Assembly (NCBI GenBank): GCA_958403905.1
Contig: CATXZD010000007.1
Location: 1 to 64,000, forward strand
Length of the DNA stretch: 64,000 nucleotides
Reading direction: 5' to 3'
From: an uncultured Ruminococcus sp.
GTDB taxonomy: Bacteria > Bacillota > Clostridia > Oscillospirales > Acutalibacteraceae
The notes below the pieces were generated by a model. That model worked only from the letters and a program-made list of their open reading frames with translations, had not been told where the DNA came from and did not search any database. Of this stretch, positions 55,163 to 62,836 are shown one piece after another. Both the position numbers and the translations under genes were made by a program. Within the stretch, counting starts at the first letter, position 1. Each line of letters starts with the position of its first letter.

Positions 55163-56039
55163 AGCCTGCTTCCCCCATTTCACTAATAAATATTTCTTCA
55201 AGAGTGAGCGGCATAGCCGAAATATACGCAGGATCAAGCGCATTGAGCTGCGGCATAAAATCTTCTTCCGTTCCTCTGATTGTTACGTTGAATACATTTC
55301 CGTTCTGCCAAACATTCACAACGTCAATTCCCTCAAAAATATTTGGCTCTTCGGGAATCTGTGAGAACGCAACCTGAACCTTTCTGAAGCAAAGCCTTAA
55401 TGAGTCTATTTCACGCTCCATAAGCATCTTTCCTCTGTGCATAAGGCAGATTCTGTCGCACAAATCCTCAAGCTCACGCAGGTTGTGCGAGGCTATGATA
55501 ACAGTCATACTATGCTCAGACACCTGTTCGATAAGTATTTTCTTTAACAGATGACGAACGACCGGATCAAGTCCGTCAAAAATTTCGTCAAGGAAAAGAT
55601 ATTTCGGACAGGTTGACAAAGCAAGAATAAGCGCCGCTTGACGCTGCATACCCTTTGACATATTGATTATTTTGGCATCACGCTTAATCGGGAAAACCGA
55701 GCAAAACCGGTTGAATTGCTCCTCGTTCCAGTTTGGGTAGAGATTTCTGTAAAGATAAGCGGTGCTGTTAATTGTGCTGTTGTTATAAAAATACGGAAAG
55801 TCGGGAATAAAGTAGCACTCACCCTTTGCCGCAGGGTTGTCAAAAAGCTTTTTTCCTCCTACAAGAACTTCTCCGCCGTCGGGTTGATACACCCCCGATA
55901 AAAGTCTTAACAGGGTTGACTTACCGCTGCCGTTACTGCCTACAAGACCAACAACAGAGCCGTCGTTTATTGCAAGGCTCATATTATCAACAGCAATAAC
56001 TTTGCCAAACCTCTTCGTTAGATTTTTTAACTCAATCAA
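55140..56039 (-). CDS. ABC transporter ATPase of YtrA-regulated transporter
   Basis: TTG 56039 is chosen because GGAGGT is 6 bases upstream and the protein then begins MIELKNLTKRFGKV; the longer frame reads through the leader. The product has 299 residues. Walker A is GSNGSGKST, Walker B LFLDEIFDGLD, and the signature MSKGMQRQ is a variant of LSGGQ, common in this family (YtrB/CcmA-like). The gene is between the GntR regulator and the permease. Confidence 0.9.
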   Translation of the reverse strand: MIELKNLTKRFGKVIAVDNMSLAINDGSVVGLVGSNGSGKSTLLRLLSGVYQPDGGEVLVGGKKLFDNPAAKGECYFIPDFPYFYNNSTINSTAYLYRNLYPNWNEEQFNRFCSVFPIKRDAKIINMSKGMQRQAALILALSTCPKYLFLDEIFDGLDPVVRHLLKKILIEQVSEHSMTVIIASHNLRELEDLCDRICLMHRGKMLMEREIDSLRLCFRKVQVAFSQIPEEPNIFEGIDVVNVWQNGNVFNVTIRGTEEDFMPQLNALDPAYISAMPLTLEEIFISEMGEAGYDVNSIL

Positions 56040-56163
56040 AATTTTACCTCCTTTTAAGGAATACAAGTAAGCTGCACACCTTTGCACTGCATTTACTGTG
56101 CGGTGATAAACTGCACGCACAATTATAATATGCAATTAAACTGTGCATTAAGTCATATAAGGA

Positions 56164-56538
56164 CTAATTGCGCTGTGAGGATTTAAAGGTGTTTTCAACA
56201 ATCTCAATCATTTCATCCTTGCCCACTCCAAACAAGCAGGCATTTTTAGCTGCTTCTTTAAAATTATCAAGCGCAATCATTTTTTTGGCGTTGCTCTCAG
56301 TAAGCTTGTCGGTAAGGAAGCTGCCGCGGCCTACCGTGGAAAAAATGTACCCTTGACTTTCAAGCTCTCTGTACGCCTTTGCAACAGTGTTTGGGTTTAT
56401 TCCGAGCTGTGTGGCAAGAATCCTTACAGGCGGAAGTTTATCTCCGGATTTGAATACTCCTGCCGAGGCTAACTTAATTATGTTCGTACAGAGCTGTTCA
56501 TAAATAGGAACTCTTGAAGCAAAATCGATTTGAAACAT
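56164..56538 (-). CDS. GntR-family repressor, YtrA subfamily
   Basis: The 124-residue protein has the N-terminal winged helix of GntR (RVPIYEQLCTNIIKLASAG, then KLPPVRILATQLGINPNTVA and ELESQGYIFSTVGRGSFL) and only a short helical C-terminal tail, the YtrA layout. It precedes an ABC operon and probably represses it together with itself. The inverted repeat at 56560-56580 is positioned on its own promoter. Confidence 0.92.
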   Translation of the reverse strand: MFQIDFASRVPIYEQLCTNIIKLASAGVFKSGDKLPPVRILATQLGINPNTVAKAYRELESQGYIFSTVGRGSFLTDKLTESNAKKMIALDNFKEAAKNACLFGVGKDEMIEIVENTFKSSQRN

Positions 56539-56559
56539 AATTAACCCCCTTTGATATAT

Positions 56560-56614
56560 TGTATTAATGGTTTTAGTACACTTTTATAATAATACAAAAC
56601 TACCGCAGTGTCAA
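56560..56614 (-). promoter_or_regulatory. Promoter and operator of gntR-ABC operon
   Basis: TTGACA (56609-56614) and TATTAT (56586-56591) on the minus strand are 17 bp apart. Directly downstream, TGTATTA-N7-TAGTACA (56560-56580) is an inverted repeat of the TGTAyTA..TArTACA form seen at YtrA-type GntR sites. Confidence 0.8.
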
Positions 56615-56722
56615 CTGTTTTGCGTGTTTTTGATAAAATAATATTATTTTTTGTCTGAAATTTTGATCGGTTTATTACGTCAAAAATTTTATAAATTAAA
56701 ATAAAAATATTTTACAAAACGC

Positions 56723-56751
56723 TTGACAATACGACTTTTTTTTGATAAAAT
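56723..56751 (+). promoter_or_regulatory. Promoter of tRNA-Pro
   Basis: TTGACA (56723-56728) with 17 bp to TAAAAT (56746-56751); the tRNA starts 15 bases later. Confidence 0.75.
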
Positions 56752-56765
56752 ACTAACTGTTGTAT

Positions 56766-56842
56766 CGGGATGTAGCGCAGTTTGGTAGCGCACACGTCTG
56801 GGGGGCGTGGAGTCGCAAGTTCAAGTCTTGTCATCCCGACCA
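56766..56842 (+). tRNA. tRNA-Pro (GGG)
   Basis: This is a 77-nt cloverleaf with encoded CCA. The acceptor CGGGATG pairs with CATCCCG, the D arm has AGTTTGGTAG, the anticodon stem CACGT/GCGTG closes a loop with anticodon GGG, and the T loop is TTCAAGT. A second copy of mobile-element sequence lies downstream. Confidence 0.95.
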
Positions 56843-56867
56843 TAAGAGGGTAACAAAATAGATGTCA

Positions 56868-56899
56868 CCCGAAAAAGCTCGATTTTATCGGGCTTTTTT
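56868..56899 (+). terminator. Terminator after tRNA-Pro
   Basis: CCCGA (56868-56872) and TCGGG (56888-56892) pair and are followed by CTTTTTT. Confidence 0.65.
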
Positions 56900-57038
56900 G
56901 CATTTTATGAAGCAATTATTTTAATAAGAAAAAATAGATGTCAAAGCTGATTTTTTGCTGACAGTCAGGATTTGAACCTCTGAAAAAGCGATCTAAAGTA
57001 TATATTTTATATATCTTAAAACTTAATATTGTATAAAA

Positions 57039-57078
57039 GAGCCAATTTTATAGAAATATAGAATTGGCTCTTTTTTTA
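57039..57078 (+). terminator. Terminator before second copy of small element gene
   Basis: GAGCCAATT and AATTGGCTC (57039-57047 with 57062-57070) pair perfectly and are followed by T7. It is homologous to the one at 325-376. The 56900-57038 stretch holds nothing else that I recognise. Confidence 0.8.
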
Positions 57079-57107
57079 TTTGCAAAAAAATTTGAAAGGA
57101 AATTGAT

Positions 57108-57236
57108 ATGTATTTTACTGACACAACTGAACTTAGGAAGTTTGAACGAGAGATGCGTCAAAAGCCTAATTTTGACAGACGCAATGATGATTGCTATGAA
57201 AATGATGATATTTGTTTTTCATTAACTCAATTATAA
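57108..57236 (+). CDS. Small mobile-element protein, 42 aa (copy 2)
   Basis: This 42-residue frame starts MYFTDTTELRKFEREM behind GAAAGGA (57094-57100). Its first 30 or so residues are almost those of the gene at 451, including QKPNFDRR and NDDC, after which the reading frame diverges and ends early in AT-rich sequence. It is probably a truncated copy left by an element that entered next to tRNA-Pro. Confidence 0.5.
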   Translation: MYFTDTTELRKFEREMRQKPNFDRRNDDCYENDDICFSLTQL

Positions 57237-57324
57237 CACAAAAAAGACTGCATTCCTACTTTTTGACGAAAGCTGTTTGCTATAATGATATTTCATTTGA
57301 TGAAATGTTTCATGGAGAAGTTTT

Positions 57325-57516
57325 ATGACATTTGCAGAACAAGTTATGTTTGTCCGAAAAAAATTGTACCTTTCCCGTTCCAATATGGCAAAAGAAATGG
57401 GCGTAACCGAACAAACAATTTACAGATGGGAGCAAGGCTTATCCAAACCGCATATTTCATCAAAAGGCAAGCTTATGTTATTATGCAAAAAAGAAAAAAT
57501 CAAGCTTGATGAATGA
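57325..57516 (+). CDS. Small XRE-type helix-turn-helix protein
   Basis: The 63-residue product is mostly one HTH: EQVMFVRKKLYLSRSNMAKE, then MGVTEQTIYRWEQGLSKP. It lacks a C-terminal domain. A consensus extended -10 (TGCTATAAT, 57278-57286) lies upstream, with GGAGAAG as RBS (57313-57319). It may be an element-derived regulator since it follows the element fragment. A terminator follows. Confidence 0.75.
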   Translation: MTFAEQVMFVRKKLYLSRSNMAKEMGVTEQTIYRWEQGLSKPHISSKGKLMLLCKKEKIKLDE

Positions 57517-57537
57517 AAATTTTATATTCAGCAAATA

Positions 57538-57577
57538 TAAAACCGTGTCTCTCTTAATCTGAGAAGCACGGTTTTTC
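57538..57577 (+). terminator. Terminator after small HTH gene
   Basis: AACCGTG and CACGGTT (57541-57547 with 57567-57573) pair through an internal loop and are followed by T's. Confidence 0.8.
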
Positions 57578-57752
57578 AACAGACTGAAATAACTATCATT
57601 CACTTTACTTTATGGATGAATGTGGAAATATAAGAGATTTTGTTGTTTAACGCTCAATTGAAAATAGAATTTAAAACTTGAAAACCATGTATCCTTTTGT
57701 ATGAATATAAATAATCGATATAAATCACGTGTGAACAAGGCTGGTGCATAGT

Positions 57753-58121
57753 ATGATAAATATAGTGGTTGTAGATGATGAACCTGCATTTTTAGACACT
57801 TTGATTAATAAAATTGCTGATTATTTTAATTCATTAGAAGAAAAATATTCAATTGATAAATACTCTAACGGATATAGTATACTGGAAAATTACAAAAAGT
57901 ATCACCTTATTTTTCTTGATATTGAGATGCCGTTAATTGACGGAATTACCATTGCTGAGAATTTCAAGGCTGTTGACGCCTGTTATAAAAAACTGGAAAT
58001 TTATCAGGTTGATTGCCGAAAATACATACAGTATTATGATTCATTAGATGCTTGGTTATATGAGCGTAAAATGGCTGTTTTATCTATTAAGCTATGCAAT
58101 ACCATGGTTTTCCGATTTTAA
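57753..58121 (+). pseudogene. LytTR-type response regulator, truncated receiver
   Basis: ATG 57753 starts MINIVVVDDEPAFLDTLINK, continuing to YHLIFLDIEMPLIDGITIAE with the phosphoacceptor Asp (residue about 56). This is the first two-thirds of a receiver domain of an AgrA/LytTR-type regulator. At about 57970 the text changes to unrelated sequence (AVDACYKKLEIYQVDC) and the LytTR DNA-binding domain is absent. A deletion has removed the rest, leaving a non-functional remnant. Confidence 0.65.
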
Positions 58122-58305
58122 TGTTGCAAGTATGAGAACAATAATTTGGTATTATTATCTGCCAAAGGGTTTGCAGCAATACGGTATGCTGTATTTGGCA
58201 GGAGGTATTTTACTCCCGATCGGAATCAAGAAAGTGTGTGATTTGCTTTATAATGTGGGAATAATTGTGAAGAAGCGTTTTTTTAATAGGCAAGCTGTCA
58301 AGTAA
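58048..58305 (+). pseudogene. Membrane-protein C-terminal remnant
   Basis: In another frame, hydrophobic stretches read VKWLFYLLSYAIPWFSDFNV, YGMLYLAGGILLPIGIKKVC and a basic tail KKRFFNRQAVK, like the last helices of a polytopic membrane protein (possibly an acyltransferase or polysaccharide protein). No start signal is visible and it abuts the truncated regulator, so it is part of the same deletion. Confidence 0.4.
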
Positions 58306-58317
58306 TCAATTTTGGCT

Positions 58318-59004
58318 TCACTGCTCTGCTGCCTTATTTATGCAGGCAAGGGCATTTAAACTGCGGGGATAACCGATATAAGGCAAGCACTGTGAAACAA
58401 CCTTTATCAAAAAATCCTTGTCGTTGCCCATATTCATATTTCCCTTTGCGTGAGCGATTAGCTGTGGTTCACAGCCGCCCTGCGCCATAAGGAAACAGAA
58501 GGTAATTAGTTCACGTTCTGCTAAATTCAAGCCGTTTCGTGTATAGTAATCACCAAAACAGTTTGCCGCCAGCCAACGGTTGATATGTCCTGCTTTCCAT
58601 GCCTCTTTCATATGTTCACCAAAGATTTCTGCCTGTGCTTCGATTCCTTTTTTTAGTCTATCATCAAGGGTGGTCGTTGCCTGTCCGTCCAGCGGAAGCT
58701 CTATGCCTCTCTCGGTCAATATTTCATTGGTAACTTTCAGGAACGGCAACATTCTTCCATAACCCAAATAGTCGGTCGCCTGATAAACAATCTCCTTTGC
58801 GGTTATCGGGTTAATACCGTTTTCCAACGCTTTCGGGAGCATTTCTTTATAAGCATCCACACCTGAGCAGCCAATCAGCGTCGCCAAAATCGCCATATAG
58901 CGGGTAGAGGGTACTAACTGTTGATTTTCTTCGTTTACAACTTCATTAAATGCAAAATGCTCAAAGCGTTCTGCAAATTCGGGGTCCGTTCTATACAAAT
59001 CCAT
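58318..59004 (-). CDS. Carboxymuconolactone decarboxylase-family protein
   Basis: ATG 59004 follows GAAAGGAG. The product has 228 residues with two CMD-like helical repeats: STRYMAILATLIGCSGVDAY (first) and LAERELITFCFLMAQGGCEP followed by LIAHAKGNMNMGND (second). The AhpD-like C-x-x-C-x-x-x-H is not complete, so the enzymatic role is uncertain. It is the last of three minus-strand genes, cupin - flavodoxin - CMD, a set often found together as a redox or quinone-stress cluster. Confidence 0.85.
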   Translation of the reverse strand: MDLYRTDPEFAERFEHFAFNEVVNEENQQLVPSTRYMAILATLIGCSGVDAYKEMLPKALENGINPITAKEIVYQATDYLGYGRMLPFLKVTNEILTERGIELPLDGQATTTLDDRLKKGIEAQAEIFGEHMKEAWKAGHINRWLAANCFGDYYTRNGLNLAERELITFCFLMAQGGCEPQLIAHAKGNMNMGNDKDFLIKVVSQCLPYIGYPRSLNALACINKAAEQ

Positions 59005-59067
59005 TTTTCTTTCTCCTTTCAGATTCAATATTTTCAATGGGCAGGCTGTTATACACCGTTCTTTTGT

Positions 59068-59535
59068 TCAAAGACTATTCACCCAGATTTCCAGTTCCTG
59101 ATTTGAAACACGGTTCAGCATTTTACCTTTCTCCCAGTTTGCGGTTGGGCAGAGAGGTTTTAATACTTCTACGGTCTTACCCATTCCGCTGCCGCCGCTG
59201 GTGGCAAACGGAACAACGGTTTTTCCCGAGAAGTCATAGCTTTCCACAAAGGTATTGATGATAGTCGGGGCAACATACCACCAAATCGGAAATCCGATAA
59301 ACACGGTGTCATAATTATCCATATTGGATACCTTTTCCGCAATTTCAGGGCGGGAATTGGGATTGCTCATCTCAACAGAGCTGCGGCTCTTTTTGTTCAT
59401 CCAGTCAAGGTCGGCACGAGTGTAGGGAACAGCAGGCTTAATTTCAAATAGGTCTGCACCTGCCGCTTTAGCTAATTTCTCAGCGGCAGCCTTGGTAACG
59501 CCGCTTGCGGAAAAATATGCTACTAATTTTTTCAT
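59068..59535 (-). CDS. Flavodoxin-like oxidoreductase (FMN-binding)
   Basis: The product has 155 residues starting [20 protein letters not shown] (the FMN loop SASGVTK), then [20 protein letters not shown] and [20 protein letters not shown]. This is the flavodoxin_4/NADPH:quinone-reductase-like type, distinct from the electron-carrier flavodoxin at 6443. The gene directly follows the cupin gene with a 1-base gap between them. Confidence 0.9.
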   Translation of the reverse strand: MKKLVAYFSASGVTKAAAEKLAKAAGADLFEIKPAVPYTRADLDWMNKKSRSSVEMSNPNSRPEIAEKVSNMDNYDTVFIGFPIWWYVAPTIINTFVESYDFSGKTVVPFATSGGSGMGKTVEVLKPLCPTANWEKGKMLNRVSNQELEIWVNSL

Positions 59536-59536
59536 T

Positions 59537-59980
59537 TTACTTTGCCTCCAGTTTATTATATTCTTCATCGCTTACAGGCTCACACCATTCATTTGAGGTA
59601 TCTTCACCCGGAACTTCTACGGCGATATGAGAGAACCAGCTGTCTGTTTTTGCACCATGCCAATGTTTTACCTCTGCCGGAATTGTGATTACTGTACCAG
59701 GTGTTAGGCTTACAGGCGGTTTGTTTTCTTCCTGATACCAACCCTCGCCTGCTGTGCAAATAAGGAGTTGTCCGCCGCCGCTCTTTGCGTGGTGAATATG
59801 CCAGTTATTGCGGCAGCCCGGCTCAAAGGTCACATTGGCAAGAAAAACGGCTGTATCCTTAGGATTTGTAAGAGGATTTAAAAAGGATTCACCGATAAAA
59901 TACTGTGAAAATGCTTCGTTAGGTGTTCCTGTTCCAAATACATTGATTTCTTCAAATTGATTTTTATCTATGATTTTCAT
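59537..59980 (-). CDS. Cupin-domain protein
   Basis: This 147-residue cupin has a metal site by pattern: [20 protein letters not shown] (motif 1, G-x5-H-x-H) and [16 protein letters not shown] (motif 2, with its histidine). It may act as a small carboxymuconolactone- or quercetinase-like dioxygenase or a sensor. It is first in the cupin-flavodoxin-CMD operon. The fold is confidently assigned, the substrate is not. Confidence 0.88.
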   Translation of the reverse strand: MKIIDKNQFEEINVFGTGTPNEAFSQYFIGESFLNPLTNPKDTAVFLANVTFEPGCRNNWHIHHAKSGGGQLLICTAGEGWYQEENKPPVSLTPGTVITIPAEVKHWHGAKTDSWFSHIAVEVPGEDTSNEWCEPVSDEEYNKLEAK

Positions 59981-60064
59981 AATTTAACATACCTTTCTTT
60001 AATTTGTTATTTGGTTTTATAGCGGATTATTACGAAAAAATAATATAACTGCAAGTCAGAAACT

Positions 60065-60172
60065 ATAAGAAACGAAATTACAAAAGTAAAATGCGATGCT
60101 ATAGTAAATGCCGCAAACGAGTCACTTTTCAGTGGCGGAGGTGTTTTGTATTCCATTTATTTAAATAAATAA
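60065..60172 (+). pseudogene. Macrodomain (ADP-ribose binding) N-terminal fragment
   Basis: Between the cupin and histidine kinase genes the plus strand reads NEITKVKCDAIVNAANESLF then SGGGVLYS before a stop. This is the macrodomain signature (DITxxxxDAIVNAAN..L.GGGGV). Only about 30 residues remain and no start codon is seen. It is a relic of an O-acetyl-ADP-ribose deacetylase-like gene. Confidence 0.6.
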
Positions 60173-60185
60173 ACCGAAAAATTGT

Positions 60186-61610
60186 TTATAGCGGACGGGT
60201 GATTTTATCAGTTGCAGTAACAACACGGCACTGGCTTAAGCCGTCAAAAATCACCGATACTCGTTTGGCGTAGCTTTCGTTGTCAATATTTTCATCAATA
60301 ACAAAGCTTGCATTATGTTTTCTCAGCTGTTCAGAGGTTGTCATAAGTCCGATACCGCTGCCGCCTGTTGCTTTGTGGGTGGTAATTCTCTTTTTGCCGA
60401 GGTTTTCAATTACTTTCGACTCAAACGGCAGACCGCTGTCGTAAACACTTATGATAAAGCTTTCGTTTTCAATGCCGAACACAACTAAAACATTTTTTAT
60501 TTTTGTTTCACGAACAGCGATAAGTGCGTTTTCGCAAAGGTCAAGAATAAGGGTGTTTAAGTCGTTTTCACAAATCAAGTCTTTTACAAACTCTTTCAAA
60601 TCGCAGGTGACGGATAGTTCGAATGAAATGCCGTCATTATTTGCCCTTTTCATAAGATATTTAAGGCTAGCGTCTATTGATAAAATTCCTGTTTGCACAA
60701 GAACTTTGTGCAGATTTTCATAATCGGATAGAATAGTGCTTCTCTGTGAAGACATTGCTTTAAGCTGAGGGAGCAGTAACTTTGACTTTTCCTTTTGTTC
60801 ATCGGGAGAATTGCAGGCTAAAATTTCCTCAACAGCCGATTGCATAGCGGGAATCAGCTTGTTGTCACGGTGGATAATACTTGATAATTCCTCGTTGCTT
60901 TTAGTAAGTTTGCTGTTGATTTCCTGCTGTTCCAAAAGTGAATTTTCGAGTATTTCAATATTTCGATTATGTACCTTTTCAAGATAGATATTTTGAATAT
61001 ATCGTTTTATCCATAAAAATAGTAAAAGACCGACAAGCAATACACAGAATAATATTATACTTTTTATTATATCGTTATTATTTTGATTATCAAAAAGAGA
61101 TGCAACAAGTATAATCACCACACTAATAAAAACACCGGAATCACTTGCTATTTTAGGTCCGTAAATTTCAATACCTTTTTTCAGCCTTTTTACTCGGAAC
61201 AGTAAATAGCATAGTAACGTTTGAAAAAGTCCTATAGTAAGTATAGAAATATTATTGAGTAAGTTGCGGTTAATGTCATTCAACAATAGATAACAAAATG
61301 GTGCAACTACAAAGCTTGAAATTGTATAGCTGATATAGCTCACACCAACGGATATTGAGGTGAATGTTAATGAATTATTTATATTGTTTTTATAAACAAT
61401 ATGATGAAAGACTATAAGAAATAAAACAATAGTAATTAAAGTAAGAAATCTCCAATTTTCATTTATAAAGTACATTGCAAAAGAAGAGATAAATGAAAAT
61501 AACAATGAAGTAATGAATTTTTTGAAATCCAAAGAATAGTTCTGCATTTTTTCAAATAAATATGTACTGCAAAAAAAGATGAAGAAATATTTTAACATAA
61601 AACTGATCAT
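60186..61610 (-). CDS. GHKL sensor histidine kinase (AgrC-like)
   Basis: ATG 61610 follows CGGAGG; the upstream frame is leader. The product has 474 residues: six or seven membrane helices (about 1-215), a coiled coil (about 220-260), the H-box IIHRDNKLIPAMQSAVEEIL, the N-box LNTLILDLCENALIAV, and the G-box GGSGIGLMTTSEQL. This is the architecture of peptide-sensing AgrC-type kinases. It lies downstream of a Spo0A-domain regulator on the same strand, but a terminator sits between them, so it probably has its own promoter. The 14-residue peptide on the opposite strand is a candidate ligand. Confidence 0.85.
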   Translation of the reverse strand: MISFMLKYFFIFFCSTYLFEKMQNYSLDFKKFITSLLFSFISSFAMYFINENWRFLTLITIVLFLIVFHHIVYKNNINNSLTFTSISVGVSYISYTISSFVVAPFCYLLLNDINRNLLNNISILTIGLFQTLLCYLLFRVKRLKKGIEIYGPKIASDSGVFISVVIILVASLFDNQNNNDIIKSIILFCVLLVGLLLFLWIKRYIQNIYLEKVHNRNIEILENSLLEQQEINSKLTKSNEELSSIIHRDNKLIPAMQSAVEEILACNSPDEQKEKSKLLLPQLKAMSSQRSTILSDYENLHKVLVQTGILSIDASLKYLMKRANNDGISFELSVTCDLKEFVKDLICENDLNTLILDLCENALIAVRETKIKNVLVVFGIENESFIISVYDSGLPFESKVIENLGKKRITTHKATGGSGIGLMTTSEQLRKHNASFVIDENIDNESYAKRVSVIFDGLSQCRVVTATDKITRPL

Positions 61611-61677
61611 TTTATCCTCCGAAAATAAAATACAAATTACAACACAAAACATATAATATAATCAAATTCAAAAATAA

Positions 61678-61723
61678 ACCTCCTTTTCTTAAAATTTTAT
61701 TAAAGAAAACTAAGATAGGAGGT
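61678..61723 (+). promoter_or_regulatory. RBS-sequestering hairpin upstream of Trp-rich peptide
   Basis: ACCTCC (61678-61683) is the exact complement of the GGAGGT (61718-61723) in the peptide's RBS, and TTTTCTT (61684-61690) is complementary to AAGAAAA (61703-61709). The leader RNA can therefore fold to hide the ribosome binding site, which suggests controlled translation. On the other strand the same bases include an RBS-like AGGAGG, but no start codon is suitably placed. Confidence 0.5.
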
Positions 61724-61729
61724 AACTTT

Positions 61730-61774
61730 ATGCGGGATTTCTGGCATTGGTTTCTTTATTTATTTGGTATCTGA
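61730..61774 (+). CDS. 14-aa Trp-rich peptide, candidate signal
   Basis: ATG CGG through ATC TGA encodes MRDFWHWFLYLFGI. AGGAGGTAAC (61717-61726) is a consensus ribosome binding site 7 bases from the ATG, and a bidirectional terminator begins 6 bases after the stop, so this is a complete small gene. The peptide is very hydrophobic with two Trp, several Phe/Tyr, one Arg and one Asp. It has no leader-like length for AgrD and no AgrB is nearby. It lies between and antisense to the GHKL kinase and Spo0A-domain regulator. It may be an unprocessed pheromone, a membrane-active toxin or a regulatory leader peptide. Confidence 0.6.
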   Translation: MRDFWHWFLYLFGI

Positions 61775-61780
61775 TTTCAA

Positions 61781-61815
61781 AAACAGGTCGCATTTTAAAA
61801 TGCGGCTTGTTTTTT
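61781..61815. terminator. Bidirectional terminator between peptide gene and response regulator
   Basis: AAACAGGTCGCATTTT and AAAATGCGGCTTGTTTTTT form a 14 to 16-bp stem with two G-T or mismatched pairs. T-runs on both strands let it end the peptide transcript and the response regulator transcript. Confidence 0.85.
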
Positions 61816-61820
61816 ATGTG

Positions 61821-62606
61821 CTAATACTCATTTTTAATCTTATTTGCGTAGTAAAATATAAATTCGGTAAGTGTAGGAACGCCCTTTGACGAGCTTATTT
61901 TTGCGGTGTAGTTTGCAAGCAAATCATCAATGCTTGACGTTGCCCACGTTCGGTTTATTGCGTTTTGCATTGCACGTTCAACGCTGCATTCGGTTTTGCC
62001 GTACTTTTTGGCAATCACACTGCAAAGGTTCTGAGTCGGCTCTTTTATGGTAATCATAATTGCGTCAGTCAGATATTTATATCCAACGGATTTTTGATTA
62101 ACCCCTATAAGATTCAGCTCTGCTATAATGCGCCTTGTGATTCTCTTTTGATAGTAAACAGGCGATTCGTTTTCTTCTGAATCGTATTTGTGAATTTGTT
62201 TTCTGCTCTTTATTACGGGTGTGAGCATTCGAAGAAAATCCATTACCGACTTTTCGCTGTACCCCTCCTGATGTTTTGACATAATATAGTCGGCGCCGAG
62301 CTGTCTTGCCGATTCGTAGGTAACGGCACTTGAATTGTTTGTGGTAATAAGGATATACGGCACTTTGCTAAGCGACATATCTTTAATTCCGCTAAGCACA
62401 TTGAGTCCGCTTCCTGTGCCCTGATGAAGTTCCAAATCAAGAATTACAACATCGGGCAGGGTGTCGCGAATATAGTCAATTGCTTTAAAGGCATTGTTTG
62501 TTACTCCCACAAGAAGCATATCTTCGGAATTGTCAGCAAGATTAATGATTTGTTTGCAGGCATATTGGTCGTCTTCAACAAGAAGTATTGATAATTTGTT
62601 ATCCAT
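61821..62606 (-). CDS. Response regulator with Spo0A-type output domain
   Basis: ATG 62606 follows CGAGGT. The product has 261 residues: a receiver (about 1-125) with VEDD and phosphoacceptor D57 in PDVVILDLELHQG, and a Spo0A C-terminal DNA-binding domain (about 150-258) with IIAELNLIGVNQKSVGYKYL, VIAKKYGKTECSVERAMQNA and PTLTEFIFYYANKI. The HxPxLDG region of true Spo0A is missing, so this is a paralogue dedicated to the adjacent kinase rather than the sporulation master regulator. Domain assignment is confident, the regulon is unknown. Confidence 0.85.
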   Translation of the reverse strand: MDNKLSILLVEDDQYACKQIINLADNSEDMLLVGVTNNAFKAIDYIRDTLPDVVILDLELHQGTGSGLNVLSGIKDMSLSKVPYILITTNNSSAVTYESARQLGADYIMSKHQEGYSEKSVMDFLRMLTPVIKSRKQIHKYDSEENESPVYYQKRITRRIIAELNLIGVNQKSVGYKYLTDAIMITIKEPTQNLCSVIAKKYGKTECSVERAMQNAINRTWATSSIDDLLANYTAKISSSKGVPTLTEFIFYYANKIKNEY

Positions 62607-62644
62607 ATTTACCTCGTTAAATCTATTTATCATTAGTATTTTTT

Positions 62645-62723
62645 ACTAAGTTTATTTTACCACCTTTTTCGACAATAAGCAACAAAATCCAACAAAAAAC
62701 AATATATTTGACTAAGTTTATTT
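62645..62723. promoter_or_regulatory. Direct repeats and 0A-box between regulator genes
   Basis: The 13-mer ACTAAGTTTATTT occurs at 62645-62657 and 62711-62723. Between them TTCGACA (62668-62674) is the exact complement of the 0A box TGTCGAA bound by Spo0A. The intergenic region separates divergently transcribed Spo0A-domain and XRE genes, so these are probable binding sites for one or both regulators. Confidence 0.5.
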
Positions 62724-62836
62724 GTTTTAATTTTAGGATAAAATATTACTTAAATAGAAAAATTATGTTTTATTTATCTAAAAAATTCCCTGTTAGCAGA
62801 TTTATTAATAAAATGGACCTTGGGTGATAGTAATAT

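Noticed and set aside
56955..56990. tRNA-like text (GGTTCAAATCC on the minus strand) after tRNA-Pro
   Set aside because: The T stem does not pair properly and no acceptor or anticodon arms are present; it may be an attachment-site scrap but cannot be supported.
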